A stretch of 64,000 nucleotides of DNA from Kaistella gelatinilytica (GCF_015679325.1 NZ_JADPVI010000001.1:1116001-1180000); one strand, 5' to 3'; numbered from the stretch's first letter, positions 1-8,715 are shown. Numbers and translations are program-made. The notes: a model not told the origin generated them from the letters alone.

Positions 1-2
1 AA

Positions 3-527
3 GCAAACCTTACTAAAGAACTGGAAGCTAAAAAAGCTGCATTTTACACAGAAACGAAGAATGGATTAAAAGATTACAAACCAGATTTTAAACAAACATG
101 GAACAACAATTCTGATATGAATGTTTTTTCCAATCAAAATGATTTGCTGACCATAAAATATTCAGGTGATGGTTTTACAGGCGGCGCTCACGGATATTAC
201 TACGAATTTTACAAAGTTTTTGATCTTAAAAATAACAAAACGCTGTATCTCTCAGATATTCTTTCGGAACAGGACCCCAAAATCTGGAGCAGAATTTTGA
301 TGGATAATTTCCTAAAAAATGATTTGGGAAAAGGACAGGCTGAAATGCTTTTAGTGAAAGAAATTCAGCTTAATGAAAATTTTTATTTTGGAAAAGACCA
401 TCTGTATTTCCTTTATAATCAATACGAAATTACCGCTTACGCAGCAGGTCCGGTCTTGATCAAAGTTCCTTTTTCAGCCATTAAACCACTCCTTAAAAGT
501 GAATTCAAAACGCGATTAGGATTATAA
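3..527 (+). CDS. DUF3298 (RsiV-type) domain protein, 5' end missing
   Basis: The frame is open from the window edge, so the N-terminus lies outside. The visible C-terminal 174 residues carry the GGAHG motif about 50 residues in, after an alternating hydrophobic stretch, as in DUF3298, the domain that usually follows DUF4163 in RsiV/PdaC-like extracytoplasmic proteins of Bacteroidota. Family members are typically exported or lipoprotein; the signal peptide would be in the missing part. Substrate and role are unknown. The first internal ATG (117) is not the true start because the protein-like sequence continues upstream of it. Confidence 0.75.
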   Translation, partial: ANLTKELEAKKAAFYTETKNGLKDYKPDFKQTWNNNSDMNVFSNQNDLLTIKYSGDGFTGGAHGYYYEFYKVFDLKNNKTLYLSDILSEQDPKIWSRILMDNFLKNDLGKGQAEMLLVKEIQLNENFYFGKDHLYFLYNQYEITAYAAGPVLIKVPFSAIKPLLKSEFKTRLGL

Positions 528-565
528 TAATTTTGAAGATATCAGGTTTAATGATCTGCTTTCTT

Positions 566-573
566 TACTTTTG
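566..573 (+). promoter_or_regulatory. Bacteroidota -7 box of the lipid kinase gene
   Basis: TACTTTTG matches the TAnnTTTG -7 consensus. It ends 6 nt before the ATG at 580, so the transcript would start at or next to the start codon (leaderless or nearly so). Confidence 0.5.
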
Positions 574-579
574 CAAACC

Positions 580-1431
580 ATGAAAAAAGTAGCTTTCATC
601 ATCAATCCTTATTCTGCAAAGAAAAATTATCAGCCTTTTGTTGATTCCTTAAAAAAAAGGATCGAAAAGGCAAATTTTTATATTTCAGAATCTCTCGAAG
701 GGACTGAAACTTTCATTAAAGAAAATTTTGAAAATACCGATATATTTGTAGCAGTTGGTGGCGATGGAACCATTTCCTCTGTTGCAAAAAGCCTTATTAA
801 TACTGGAAAAATTCTTGCCATATTTCCGGCAGGTTCTGGAAATGGTTTTTCAAATGAGACCAATTTTACTAAAAACTTAGACGGTCTTTTAGCCAAAATT
901 AAAGCCTGTCAATTCCGGGAAATCGACACTTTCAAAGTTAATGATCAACTTTCTATAAACGTTTCAGGTACAGGTTTCGACGGGAAAGTCGTGAAAGAAT
1001 TCGAAAAAACAAGCCGTGGTTTCAAAAATTATATTCAAGTTTCAATCAAAACTTTCTTTAAGTATAAACCCATTAATGTAAAATTTAAATCGGAAAAATT
1101 TAAACAGCACGACGGCGAATATTTAATGCTGAACGTGGCAAATACCCGTCAATTCGGAAATAATGCCTACATCGCACCGCATGCAAGTACAGTCGATGGT
1201 TTGGTAGAAATAGTTTTGGTTAAGAAATTCCCGTTAACCTATGGCGCACTTTTCGCAACTCGGATGTTCACAAAAAATTTAAAGGAAGATAAATATGTCA
1301 CTTATCTTTCAGTTCCGGAAATAGAATTTAGTGTGAATACCAAAGATTGGCACTTAGATGGAGAATACAATGAAATCTCCTCTCCTGTTCACATTAAAGT
1401 TTTACCAAAAAGCTTGAAGATTTTAGTTTAA
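580..1431 (+). CDS. Diacylglycerol kinase / YegS-type lipid kinase
   Basis: A 283-residue protein of the DAGK catalytic family (DagK/YegS/BmrU). It phosphorylates diacylglycerol or a related lipid with ATP at the inner face of the membrane, for phospholipid recycling. The nucleotide-binding motif GGDGT is at about residues 61-65, preceded by the N-terminal FIINPYSAKK segment typical of the family, and followed by FPAGSGNGF. Length fits the family (about 290). I chose the ATG at 580 because the upstream TTG at 571 lies inside the -7 promoter box. It converges with the photolyase gene downstream. Confidence 0.85.
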   Translation: MKKVAFIINPYSAKKNYQPFVDSLKKRIEKANFYISESLEGTETFIKENFENTDIFVAVGGDGTISSVAKSLINTGKILAIFPAGSGNGFSNETNFTKNLDGLLAKIKACQFREIDTFKVNDQLSINVSGTGFDGKVVKEFEKTSRGFKNYIQVSIKTFFKYKPINVKFKSEKFKQHDGEYLMLNVANTRQFGNNAYIAPHASTVDGLVEIVLVKKFPLTYGALFATRMFTKNLKEDKYVTYLSVPEIEFSVNTKDWHLDGEYNEISSPVHIKVLPKSLKILV

Positions 1432-1451
1432 GATTTAGATCTTTTTACAAC

Positions 1452-2750
1452 TTATTCCTGCAATCCTTTTTTATAGGTTTCGAGCGCTCGTAAACGCGCA
1501 AACTTGTGATCAACCATTGGTTGTGGATAATCTTTTGTTCCAAATTCTTTGACCCATTTTTTGATATACTTAAATTCTGGATCGAATTTTTTTTGCTGTT
1601 CTTCCGGATTAAATACTCTGAAATATGGTGCAGAATCACAACCAGTTCCTGCGCTCCACTGCCAGTTCCCATTATTCGCAGATAAATCGTAATCCAGTAA
1701 CTTTTCTGCAAAGTAAGCTTCACCGATTCTCCAGTCCATTAAAAGATGCTTCGTGAAAAAACTTGCACAGACCATTCGAACGCGATTGTGCATAAAACCA
1801 GTTTCATTGAGTTCGCGCATTCCCGCATCAACAATAGGATAACCGGTTTTTCCTTCCTGCCACTTCTTCAAGCTTTCATCATCATAGATCCAGGTGATCT
1901 TGTCGTATTTTCTTTTAAAAGATTCGTGAACAACTTTGGGGAAATGATATAAGATCTGCATAAAAAATTCCCGCCAAATCAATTCCTTCAGATAGGTCTC
2001 GTTTAATTGACTGGCAACTGAAGCTAATTTCCGAACGCTTATTGTTCCAAAACGAAGATGAACACTCATCTCGGAAGTTGGTGTTGTTGGAAAATTACGC
2101 GTTTCGTGATAAGTTTTTAATATATCACGATCAATTTTTGGAATTTTAAATTGATAATCTGTTTTTTTGAACCCAATTTTTTCTAAAGTTACGTCCTGCT
2201 TTTCTACGTCAATAAAATGATGAAGGTGCTTCTCACTGGGATATGACTCGATTTTACCATTATTAAATTTGATTAACCATTGCTTCGAATATGGCGTGTA
2301 AATCGTATAAGGAGTACCATCAGATTTTAAAATATCATCTTTATGAAAATGAACCTGATCTTTAAATAATAAAAAATCAATGTCATTTTTATTTAAAAAT
2401 TCTGCAATTTCTAAATCTCTTTTAATGGCGGACGGTTCATAATCTTCATTACAGAAAACATTTTCAACACTGTAATCATCAATTAGATCTTTAAAAATAC
2501 TTAGCGCATTTCCGTGCAAAATTTTGATCGATTTTCCCGATTTTTCTAGATATTCGTTGAGTGTTTGCAAAGCCTGCAAAATAAAATCAACGCGTTTATC
2601 TTCCTTATTTTCTAATTTAGAAAGAATTTCCTCATCAAAAATAAAGATCGGCAAAACATTTTCTGAAGACTCCAAAGCTTTAAAAAGTCCGTGGTTATCG
2701 GACAGTCTTAAATCGCGGCGAAACCAGAAAATACTAATTTTATCCGCCAT
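1452..2750 (-). CDS. phrB: Deoxyribodipyrimidine photolyase (class I CPD type)
   Basis: A 432-residue cryptochrome/photolyase family enzyme that uses FAD and blue light to split cyclobutane pyrimidine dimers. The N-terminal antenna domain starts with FWFRRDLRLSDNHGL; the C-terminal FAD domain has HLRFGTISVR, WREFF, TGYPIVDAGMREL and the NNGNWQW...APYFR block of class I photolyases. Length is slightly short of the usual 450-480 but complete. It is the last gene of the minus-strand operon; its start overlaps the MarR gene by 11 bp. A DASH-type or signalling cryptochrome is less likely, since the class I FAD block is well conserved. Confidence 0.92.
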   Translation of the reverse strand: MADKISIFWFRRDLRLSDNHGLFKALESSENVLPIFIFDEEILSKLENKEDKRVDFILQALQTLNEYLEKSGKSIKILHGNALSIFKDLIDDYSVENVFCNEDYEPSAIKRDLEIAEFLNKNDIDFLLFKDQVHFHKDDILKSDGTPYTIYTPYSKQWLIKFNNGKIESYPSEKHLHHFIDVEKQDVTLEKIGFKKTDYQFKIPKIDRDILKTYHETRNFPTTPTSEMSVHLRFGTISVRKLASVASQLNETYLKELIWREFFMQILYHFPKVVHESFKRKYDKITWIYDDESLKKWQEGKTGYPIVDAGMRELNETGFMHNRVRMVCASFFTKHLLMDWRIGEAYFAEKLLDYDLSANNGNWQWSAGTGCDSAPYFRVFNPEEQQKKFDPEFKYIKKWVKEFGTKDYPQPMVDHKFARLRALETYKKGLQE

Positions 2751-3393
2751 TTTCTACCATTTTCAATAACTTCTTCGTCGATTCATTTCTGAGATTTGTA
2801 TAAACGGTATGATGGAATGTATTTAATTTTTTCAATGAAACCAGTAAATGTTCCTTTTCCTCACTGTCCAGTTTCCCGCACATGATTTTAGAAACCATGG
2901 TAATATCTTTCATCGATTCTGCAAAAACTTTCTTTCCTTTTTCAGTCACCGAAATTCGGGTACTTCTTTTGTCATTTTCGTCCGGACTTTCGACCAGTAA
3001 ACCGTTTCTCACCAATCTTTTGATGATCTCGATACCTGTTTGCTTTTCGTGAGCATTTTTCTCGATCAACTGCATTTTCGTCAGCGATGGATAATCCATC
3101 AATCTAAAAAGATACGTAAAGTCTTCGTTCACCAAATCCGGGTGATTCTCTAATGACTTCTTTATCAAATGCTTAGAATAACGACCGAGCATAATTACCT
3201 GTTTAGCAATTTCATTCTCAAGATCGAAAACCTCCAGACCAAACTTTTCGGTAAGGTTTCTCGGCGTTTCGCTTTCGTATGCTTTCTGATTTAAGTAAAG
3301 ACGAAATTCTTCCAAACTGGTTTGATTTCCAGGTTGAACTTTTTGAAAAGTATCTAATTCTGATAAGATATCGACGATTAAATGTAATTCCAT
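2740..3393 (-). CDS. MarR-type winged-helix regulator
   Basis: A 217-residue protein with a MarR-like winged helix: the recognition-helix region LTKMQLIEKN..KQTGIEIIKRLVRNGLL at about residues 102-132, then the wing (ESPDENDKRSTRISVTEKGK). MarR proteins usually bind as dimers to palindromes near their own operon and respond to small molecules or oxidants. The N-terminal about 90 residues are longer than in a classic MarR (about 145 total), so an extra sensor or dimerisation part is possible. It lies between the SDR gene and photolyase, co-directional and overlapping the latter. The ligand is unknown. Confidence 0.75.
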   Translation of the reverse strand: MELHLIVDILSELDTFQKVQPGNQTSLEEFRLYLNQKAYESETPRNLTEKFGLEVFDLENEIAKQVIMLGRYSKHLIKKSLENHPDLVNEDFTYLFRLMDYPSLTKMQLIEKNAHEKQTGIEIIKRLVRNGLLVESPDENDKRSTRISVTEKGKKVFAESMKDITMVSKIMCGKLDSEEKEHLLVSLKKLNTFHHTVYTNLRNESTKKLLKMVENGG

Positions 3394-3408
3394 ATGATTG
3401 ATTTTATG

Positions 3409-4104
3409 TTATAATTTTATATTTCCCAAACCGCCGTCAACTCCGATCACCTGTCCTGTAATCCAGGAACTCTTATCTGAAAGCAAAAACTCGACGAGTT
3501 GCGCGCTGTCTTCTGTTGACCCAATTCTTTGCAGTGGATGACGTTTTGCCGAAGCTTCCCTTTTTTCCTCCGTTGAAAGAAGCATTGCGGCCAAAGAAGT
3601 ATCTGACAGCGATGGCGCGATCACATTGACCCTGATTTTTGCAGCAGCCAATTCTGAAGCTAAACTTCGGGCAAAACTTTCAATAGCACCTTTACTCGCT
3701 GCGATCGACGTATGAAAAGGCATTCCTACTTTCGCCGCAACGGTACTGAACAAGACAATACTTGCACCACCCGACTTTTTTAGAATCGGCAAACATTTTT
3801 GAATAATGCGAACTGCTCCCAAAAAATTCTGATGAAAATCTGCTAAAAAATCTTCTTCCGTTAATCGGTTAAAAGGCTTCAAATTAATGGATCCCGGACA
3901 AAAAACTACGCCATGCAATTGGTCGGGCAAAGATAATTGACTCAAGTCGTCTTTCGCCACATCAAACTGAAAAAACTGGGTACCTAAACTTTCAAGTTCT
4001 GGTGTCAAGTTTCGCGAAATGGTATAGAGATTTTCCTCCTTTAAAAGTTGTGCGGTTTTCAGTCCAATTCCTCTTCCGGCACCAATTATTAATATATTTT
4101 TCAT
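3409..4104 (-). CDS. Short-chain dehydrogenase/reductase (SDR)
   Basis: A 231-residue classical SDR with the NAD(P)-binding GAGRGIGLKTA motif at residues 7-17. The catalytic-region pattern is partly changed: the usual YxxSK is represented by SIAASKGAIESFARSLA, with the lysine kept and the tyrosine position occupied by Thr/Ser. The C-terminal DGG block (TGQVIGVDGG) is present. It probably reduces or oxidises an alcohol/ketone; the substrate is unknown. It is in the middle of the eight-gene minus operon between DUF2256 and MarR genes. Whether it is catalytically active is uncertain because of the apparent missing tyrosine. Confidence 0.8.
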   Translation of the reverse strand: MKNILIIGAGRGIGLKTAQLLKEENLYTISRNLTPELESLGTQFFQFDVAKDDLSQLSLPDQLHGVVFCPGSINLKPFNRLTEEDFLADFHQNFLGAVRIIQKCLPILKKSGGASIVLFSTVAAKVGMPFHTSIAASKGAIESFARSLASELAAAKIRVNVIAPSLSDTSLAAMLLSTEEKREASAKRHPLQRIGSTEDSAQLVEFLLSDKSSWITGQVIGVDGGLGNIKL

Positions 4105-4122
4105 TGCTGAATTTTAATTTTT

Positions 4123-4260
4123 TTATTTATTTCTTTTGCATTTTTCACTGCAGTAAATGACATTATCCCAATTTTTCTCCCACTTTTTCCGCCAGGAAAA
4201 TTCTTTTTTACAGACGGGACAAATTTTGAAAGGAAGATTTTCCTTCTTTACATTTTTCAA
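4123..4260 (-). CDS. DUF2256 small zinc-ribbon protein
   Basis: A 45-residue frame read from TTG at 4260 to TAA at 4123. It contains [18 protein letters not shown] and YCSEKC in the order and spacing of the DUF2256 family: two CxxC pairs that should bind one zinc ion, with the invariant tryptophans between. No ATG is available upstream before a stop, so TTG is taken as start. It lies between the flavin reductase and SDR genes on the same strand. From memory, DUF2256 genes often sit near photolyase/cryptochrome genes, which fits this operon. The molecular function is not known. Confidence 0.82.
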   Translation of the reverse strand: MKNVKKENLPFKICPVCKKEFSWRKKWEKNWDNVIYCSEKCKRNK

Positions 4261-4275
4261 AACTCAAATTTTATC

Positions 4276-4893
4276 TTAAGGCTTTGCATAGGGCAATTGC
4301 TCTAAAAACTGACTCGAATAATACGCATCTAAACCACCACTTAATAACAGATCATCTGGATTGACCAAACCATCCTCAGATAAACGATTTTCTGGAATTT
4401 GAAGCGACTCAATACTACCAATGACCATGATCGTATTGTTGATTTCAATATTTAAGATCTGCTCAAATTTCATTTCAATTTTTATGGCTGCTTCCTTCAC
4501 AAACGGCGGAAAAATTCCATCTAAATACTCTGGCGTGAAACCTACAGCCTCAAACTCAGAAGTATCTTTTGGATAACGAGCCGAAGTTTGATGTGCCTCT
4601 TTTACCCACTTTCTATCGATCAAATTAATCGTGTATGTCCCGGTTTCCTTTATATTTTCTAAAGTATCGCGCTCCACAACATCGGGTCTCGAAATAAAAC
4701 CAAACAGCGGCGGATTCGCTCCCAAATGGATCACCGAATTGAAAATCGCAACATTTTCCTGACCCTCTTTCGACTTCGTTCCTATCAAAGCAACCTGACG
4801 AATTCCGGCTAAAGAATTGATCAGTTTGATCCGGAAATATTTTTCACTTTCCGAGATCATTTCTTTCGTCATTATAATTACAGCATCGCTCAT
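4276..4893 (-). CDS. Flavin reductase-like FMN-binding split-barrel protein
   Basis: About 205 residues. The flavin-reductase-like split barrel is seen in NSLAGIRQVALIGT, VAIFNSVIHLGANPPLFGFI and GTYTINLI, the pattern of FMN-binding proteins that reduce or bind flavins with NAD(P)H. The longest frame starts at 4965, deep inside the preceding DUF2805 gene. I prefer ATG 4893, one base after that gene's stop and preceded by a purine-rich stretch; ATG 4872 or 4860 are alternatives. In this operon it may supply reduced flavin or act in pigment redox chemistry, which is inference from context. Confidence 0.8.
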   Translation of the reverse strand: MSDAVIIMTKEMISESEKYFRIKLINSLAGIRQVALIGTKSKEGQENVAIFNSVIHLGANPPLFGFISRPDVVERDTLENIKETGTYTINLIDRKWVKEAHQTSARYPKDTSEFEAVGFTPEYLDGIFPPFVKEAAIKIEMKFEQILNIEINNTIMVIGSIESLQIPENRLSEDGLVNPDDLLLSGGLDAYYSSQFLEQLPYAKP

Positions 4894-4894
4894 C

Positions 4895-5170
4895 TTATCT
4901 CTTACTAATTTTATTTCCAGAGATGGATTTTTGTCGGCTGCATCGGAAGCGATCGATTTCTGCATTTCTTTTGTGCAGATGCTTTTGGCTTACTCCGGAA
5001 TTTACACGAGCGCGCCACAAATTGAAAGAACTTCTTTTCAGTTTCTTTCTCATCAAAGCGATCACGTCTTTTTCTGCCAAAGCAAATTGGTAAGTAATTG
5101 CCTCAAAAGGAGTCCGGTCTTCCCAGGCCATCTCTATAACCCGGTCGATTTGTGCGTCGTTTAAAATCAA
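4895..5170 (-). CDS. TIGR03643/DUF2805 family protein
   Basis: A 91-residue basic protein. The N-terminal half (DRVIEMAWEDRTPFEAI, then a second helix and MRKKLKRSSFNLWR) matches the TIGR03643/DUF2805 family and looks like a helix-turn-helix, so DNA binding is plausible but unproven. Start is TTG at 5170, sharing TTGA with the stop of the UbiB-like gene, which implies translational coupling. No ATG start is available. Downstream the flavin reductase gene begins one base after its stop. The function of the family has not been described as far as I know. Confidence 0.78.
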   Translation of the reverse strand: MILNDAQIDRVIEMAWEDRTPFEAITYQFALAEKDVIALMRKKLKRSSFNLWRARVNSGVSQKHLHKRNAEIDRFRCSRQKSISGNKISKR

Positions 5171-6486
5171 TTTTTTATAAAATTTTTGTAATTACTAATC
5201 TTAACATCTTTCGCATTAATGTCATGCATCAAACTGTATAAACCGAAAAATGTTCTGTTCATGTAGATAAAATGTTTGGAACCACGGTTCGCATTTCGAC
5301 CTTTCATCTGGGTATTCTTCGCATATTTTTGACCTAAATCAGCGATAGCTTCAAAAAAAGTATTGTCTGAAAAATCAAAATTTTCTTCCTGAAAAGGCGT
5401 CGTGAACAAATAGAGCAATTCGTAAAAGATCTGGGTGAAAAATTGCTTCTCTTCCTCAGAATCATCTTCCCTAATGATTTCCAGTTCCAGTAATTTTTTG
5501 TCAAAGAATTCTTTATTATCTAAATTTTCTCTCACCGATAATTCAAAATAAGGGACATAAAAATCATCCGGAATCGCTTTCATACAACCAAAATCGATGG
5601 CGATCAAAGTTCCATCTTCTGAAACTAAGAAATTTCCCGGATGCGGATCGGCGTGAACTTTTCTCAAGTAATGAATTTGAAACATGTAAAAATCCCACAA
5701 AGCCTGCCCAACTTTTTGCGCCAGTTCCGGATCCTTATTCTGCTCGCAAAACGTAGATAAATGCTTTCCGTGCATCCAGTCCATCGTTATTATTTTGCCA
5801 TTCGATAATTCCGGATAATAATTAGGAAAAGCCAGATTCGGTAAGTTTTCACAACTTTTTCTTATTTCTAAACTTTGTTGGAGTTCCAAAACGTAATCCG
5901 TTTCTTCTAAGAGCTTATCCTCAACTTCTTTGAAATATTGATCAGAATTCTTTCCTTTAATATTAAACATCTTCATCGCAATCGGTTTAACCATTGCTAA
6001 GTCAGAAGAAATGCTGTCGGAAATACCCGGATATTGAATTTTAACCGCCAATTCTTTTCCATCTTTCGAAGCTTTGTGAACCTGACCAATACTTGCTGCG
6101 TTGGTAGACTCTGCATTAAAACGGTCAAATAATTCTGTAGGTTTTTTTCCAAAATAATTTTTAAAAATCTTTACAACCAAAGGTGCAGAAAGTGGCGGAA
6201 CCTGAAATTGAGAAAGCGAAAACTTCTCAACGTAAGCAGCTGGTAAAATATTTTTTTCCATGCTTAACATTTGAGCGACTTTCAAAGCACTTCCTTTCAA
6301 TTCTTTCAGACCGTCATAAATATCAGAAGCATTGTTCTTATTGAGGTTTACCTTGGCTTCATCTTCTGTTTTGGTAATTTTTTCGCCGTAATATTTCAGG
6401 TAATTCACGCCGATTTTTGCTCCGGTGGAAATCAACTTACTTGCGCGTTCAATTTTACCTGTAGGGATTCTATCTAATGTCTTCAT
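5167..6486 (-). CDS. UbiB/AarF/ADCK-type atypical kinase
   Basis: A 439-residue member of the ABC1/UbiB family. Diagnostic motifs: GSALKVAQML (the KxGQ-like element), NAASIGQVHKA (the alanine-rich nucleotide loop), VHADPHPGNFL (catalytic loop) and AIDFGCM (DFG). Members support quinone or other isoprenoid-lipid metabolism through ATPase or kinase activity. This organism class uses menaquinone, and the neighbours are carotenoid genes, so an isoprenoid-related role is attractive but inferred. It lacks a clear C-terminal membrane anchor. It is second in the operon, 3 bp after the TetR-like gene. Confidence 0.85.
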   Translation of the reverse strand: MKTLDRIPTGKIERASKLISTGAKIGVNYLKYYGEKITKTEDEAKVNLNKNNASDIYDGLKELKGSALKVAQMLSMEKNILPAAYVEKFSLSQFQVPPLSAPLVVKIFKNYFGKKPTELFDRFNAESTNAASIGQVHKASKDGKELAVKIQYPGISDSISSDLAMVKPIAMKMFNIKGKNSDQYFKEVEDKLLEETDYVLELQQSLEIRKSCENLPNLAFPNYYPELSNGKIITMDWMHGKHLSTFCEQNKDPELAQKVGQALWDFYMFQIHYLRKVHADPHPGNFLVSEDGTLIAIDFGCMKAIPDDFYVPYFELSVRENLDNKEFFDKKLLELEIIREDDSEEEKQFFTQIFYELLYLFTTPFQEENFDFSDNTFFEAIADLGQKYAKNTQMKGRNANRGSKHFIYMNRTFFGLYSLMHDINAKDVKISNYKNFIKN

Positions 6487-6489
6487 CCG

Positions 6490-7155
6490 TTATTTTTTTA
6501 CCTTTTCATTAAATAAAAATTTGCCCAGATCGACTAATTTCTTCAAAGGTTTCACATCTAAAAGTTCAAAACTCGTATCGACTGATTTCTCAATAAAAAT
6601 GTCTGTTTTCTCGAAATTTGAACTCGTATCATCGAGCCAGAATTTGAGTGTCGCCATAAAATGACCCCAGTACAATTCCTCAATTCCTTTGTTTTTAAAT
6701 CGTTCGATCTTCGCCATACTTTCAGAAGTTTGCTCCATCATCGGCTCAGAAATTTCTAAACTCCTTACAAATATTTGGAATTCTTTTTTCAAAGGCCACA
6801 TTTTTTTGATGTTCTGAAGGTCATTTTTCTCAGAATCTAAAAGATAAATGATCAGACTTCGGTTCATTGTTAACTGCTCAAAAAAAGTATAATAAAAAGA
6901 AAGCAGTTTGTGTTTCGCACTTTGCGCTGCATAATTTTCTTCTTCTGAGATCAGCATAAGCGCTTGATTCAGGAAGAATCTTAAATAGTCTCCTTCTAAC
7001 TGAACGAAATTTGCATAGTAAAAATAGAAGTCTGTTTCGCTGATCTGATTATCTTCACAGAAGGTAAAAACATTCAAAGGCTTTTTATTATTTCTTAATA
7101 CATAATTAGAATAGAGGTCGAGTATTTTTTGCTGAGAAGCATCTATATTTTTCAT
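6490..7155 (-). CDS. TetR-like transcriptional regulator
   Basis: About 221 residues. The N-terminal 50 residues have a weak TetR HTH (KILDLYSNYVLRNN...ISETDFYFYYANF), followed by an all-helical ligand domain of the kind found in flavobacterial TetR proteins. The longest frame begins with TTG 7179, but that codon is inside a TAnnTTTG box; ATG 7155 gives a leader of about 20 nt. It is the first gene of the minus operon and is divergent from crtI, so it is the natural candidate to control both directions. The HTH is poorly conserved. Confidence 0.72.
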   Translation of the reverse strand: MKNIDASQQKILDLYSNYVLRNNKKPLNVFTFCEDNQISETDFYFYYANFVQLEGDYLRFFLNQALMLISEEENYAAQSAKHKLLSFYYTFFEQLTMNRSLIIYLLDSEKNDLQNIKKMWPLKKEFQIFVRSLEISEPMMEQTSESMAKIERFKNKGIEELYWGHFMATLKFWLDDTSSNFEKTDIFIEKSVDTSFELLDVKPLKKLVDLGKFLFNEKVKK

Positions 7156-7176
7156 ATCTTGTTGAATATTTATTGA

Positions 7177-7184
7177 CAAATTTA
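7177..7184 (-). promoter_or_regulatory. -7 box of the TetR/UbiB/photolyase operon
   Basis: On the minus strand the bases read TAAATTTG, a full match to TAnnTTTG. It is the only strong promoter box seen for the eight genes downstream, which are all spaced by about 20 bp or less or overlap. Confidence 0.55.
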
Positions 7185-7217
7185 GTAAAAATATTTTCTA
7201 ATTAAGAAATAAAAGTA

Positions 7218-7225
7218 TATTTTTG
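7218..7225 (+). promoter_or_regulatory. -7 box of the crtI operon
   Basis: TATTTTTG matches TAnnTTTG, 16 nt before the crtI ATG. It lies back-to-back with the minus-strand box at 7177-7184, so about 33 bp separates the two -7 elements and regulators could bind between them. Confidence 0.55.
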
Positions 7226-7241
7226 TTCTATTATTATTTAA

Positions 7242-8711
7242 ATGAAAAAAGTAGTCATTATTGGATCTGGTTTTTCTGCAATTGCTTCTGCCTGTTATAT
7301 GGCTAAAGCAGGATATTCTGTGCAAGTTTTAGAAAAAAACGAACAGTTGGGCGGTCGTGCCTCTCTTTTAGAAATCGATGGATTCAAATTCGATATGGGA
7401 CCAAGTTGGTACTGGATGCCGGATATTTTTGAGCGGTTTTTTTCAGATTTTGGAAAAAAAGTTTCCGATTATTACGAATTAAAAAAACTCTCTCCGGGTT
7501 ACAGGGTGGTTTTTGGGAAAGATGACTACATCGATATTTCCGATGAGCCTGAAAAAATCATTGCAAAATTTGAAGAAGTAGAGCCAGGAAGCGGGAAACA
7601 TCTGAGAAAATTCATGGAAGATTCTCGGAAAAATTATCAGATCGCAATGAAAGATCTGGTTTATAATCCCGGAAAATCATTATTAGAACTGGTGAGTTTA
7701 GAAACTGCGACGAGATTAAATTTATTTGTGCAAAATATTTCACAAACGGTCCGCAAGAATATTAAGAATCCAAAACTTCAAAGTATTTTAGAATTTCCTG
7801 TATTATTTTTGGGTGCAAAACCACAAAATACACCCGCTTTTTATAATTTTATGAACCATGCCGATTTTGGTTTGGGAACGTGGTATCCGAAAGGTGGTTT
7901 TAATGCCGTTGCTTTGGGAATGGTGAAACTGGCGAAAGAATTAGGCGTTCACTTTCTCGTCGATCAGGAAGTTACTCATATTGAAACTTTAAATAATAAG
8001 GCGACCAAAGTAGTTACAAAGACTGAAACGTTTGAAGCGGATCTGGTAATTTCCGGCGCAGATTATGCGCACACTGAAAAGTTATTAAAACCTGAGCAAA
8101 AAAATTACCCCGAAGACTACTGGAAGAAAAAAGTTTTTGCACCTTCCTCCTTCTTATATTATGTAGCATTTGACAAAAAAGTGCCGGAACTTCAACATCA
8201 TAATTTATTTTTTGACACCGATTTTGGCCTGCACGCTGTAGAGATCTACGACGAACCAAAACTACCAACTAAACCTTTGTTCTACGCAAATTTCTCTTCT
8301 AAAACCGATCCTGATCTATGTCCGGAAGGAAAAGAAATTGGCTTCTTCCTGATTCCTGTTGCAGTGGATCTGGAGGACAACCAGGAAATTCACGACCGGT
8401 ATTTTGAACTGATCATGGATCGTGTGGAAAAAAATATTGGGGTCGATTTGCGGGACTCTGTAATTTTTAAGAAAAGTTTTGGGGTACAGGATTTCAAAGA
8501 GCGGTACAATTCTTGTCGTGGTAATGCTTATGGCTTAGCAAACACCTTATTACAAACTTCTATTTTAAGACCAAGTATCAGCAACAAGAAAATTAAAAAT
8601 CTTTTTTATACTGGTCAATTGACTGTTCCGGGACCCGGCGTTCCACCAGCATTGATTTCTGGAAAAGTAGTAACCGATTATATCATTCAACATCAAAATA
8701 AAATATTCTAA
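7242..8711 (+). CDS. crtI: Phytoene desaturase
   Basis: A 489-residue FAD-dependent desaturase that converts phytoene to lycopene by successive desaturations. N-terminal dinucleotide motif VIIGSGFSAIASACYMAKAG, then E-x-x-GGRA (LEKNEQLGGRA). The C-terminal YTGQLTVPGPGVPPALISG is the carotenoid-desaturase signature. Length fits CrtI (about 490). It is the first gene of the plus-strand carotenoid operon, 4 bp upstream of crtB. A CrtD/CrtN-like desaturase is possible, but pairing with crtB and crtZ favours CrtI. Confidence 0.92.
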   Translation: MKKVVIIGSGFSAIASACYMAKAGYSVQVLEKNEQLGGRASLLEIDGFKFDMGPSWYWMPDIFERFFSDFGKKVSDYYELKKLSPGYRVVFGKDDYIDISDEPEKIIAKFEEVEPGSGKHLRKFMEDSRKNYQIAMKDLVYNPGKSLLELVSLETATRLNLFVQNISQTVRKNIKNPKLQSILEFPVLFLGAKPQNTPAFYNFMNHADFGLGTWYPKGGFNAVALGMVKLAKELGVHFLVDQEVTHIETLNNKATKVVTKTETFEADLVISGADYAHTEKLLKPEQKNYPEDYWKKKVFAPSSFLYYVAFDKKVPELQHHNLFFDTDFGLHAVEIYDEPKLPTKPLFYANFSSKTDPDLCPEGKEIGFFLIPVAVDLEDNQEIHDRYFELIMDRVEKNIGVDLRDSVIFKKSFGVQDFKERYNSCRGNAYGLANTLLQTSILRPSISNKKIKNLFYTGQLTVPGPGVPPALISGKVVTDYIIQHQNKIF

Positions 8712-8715
8712 TATC

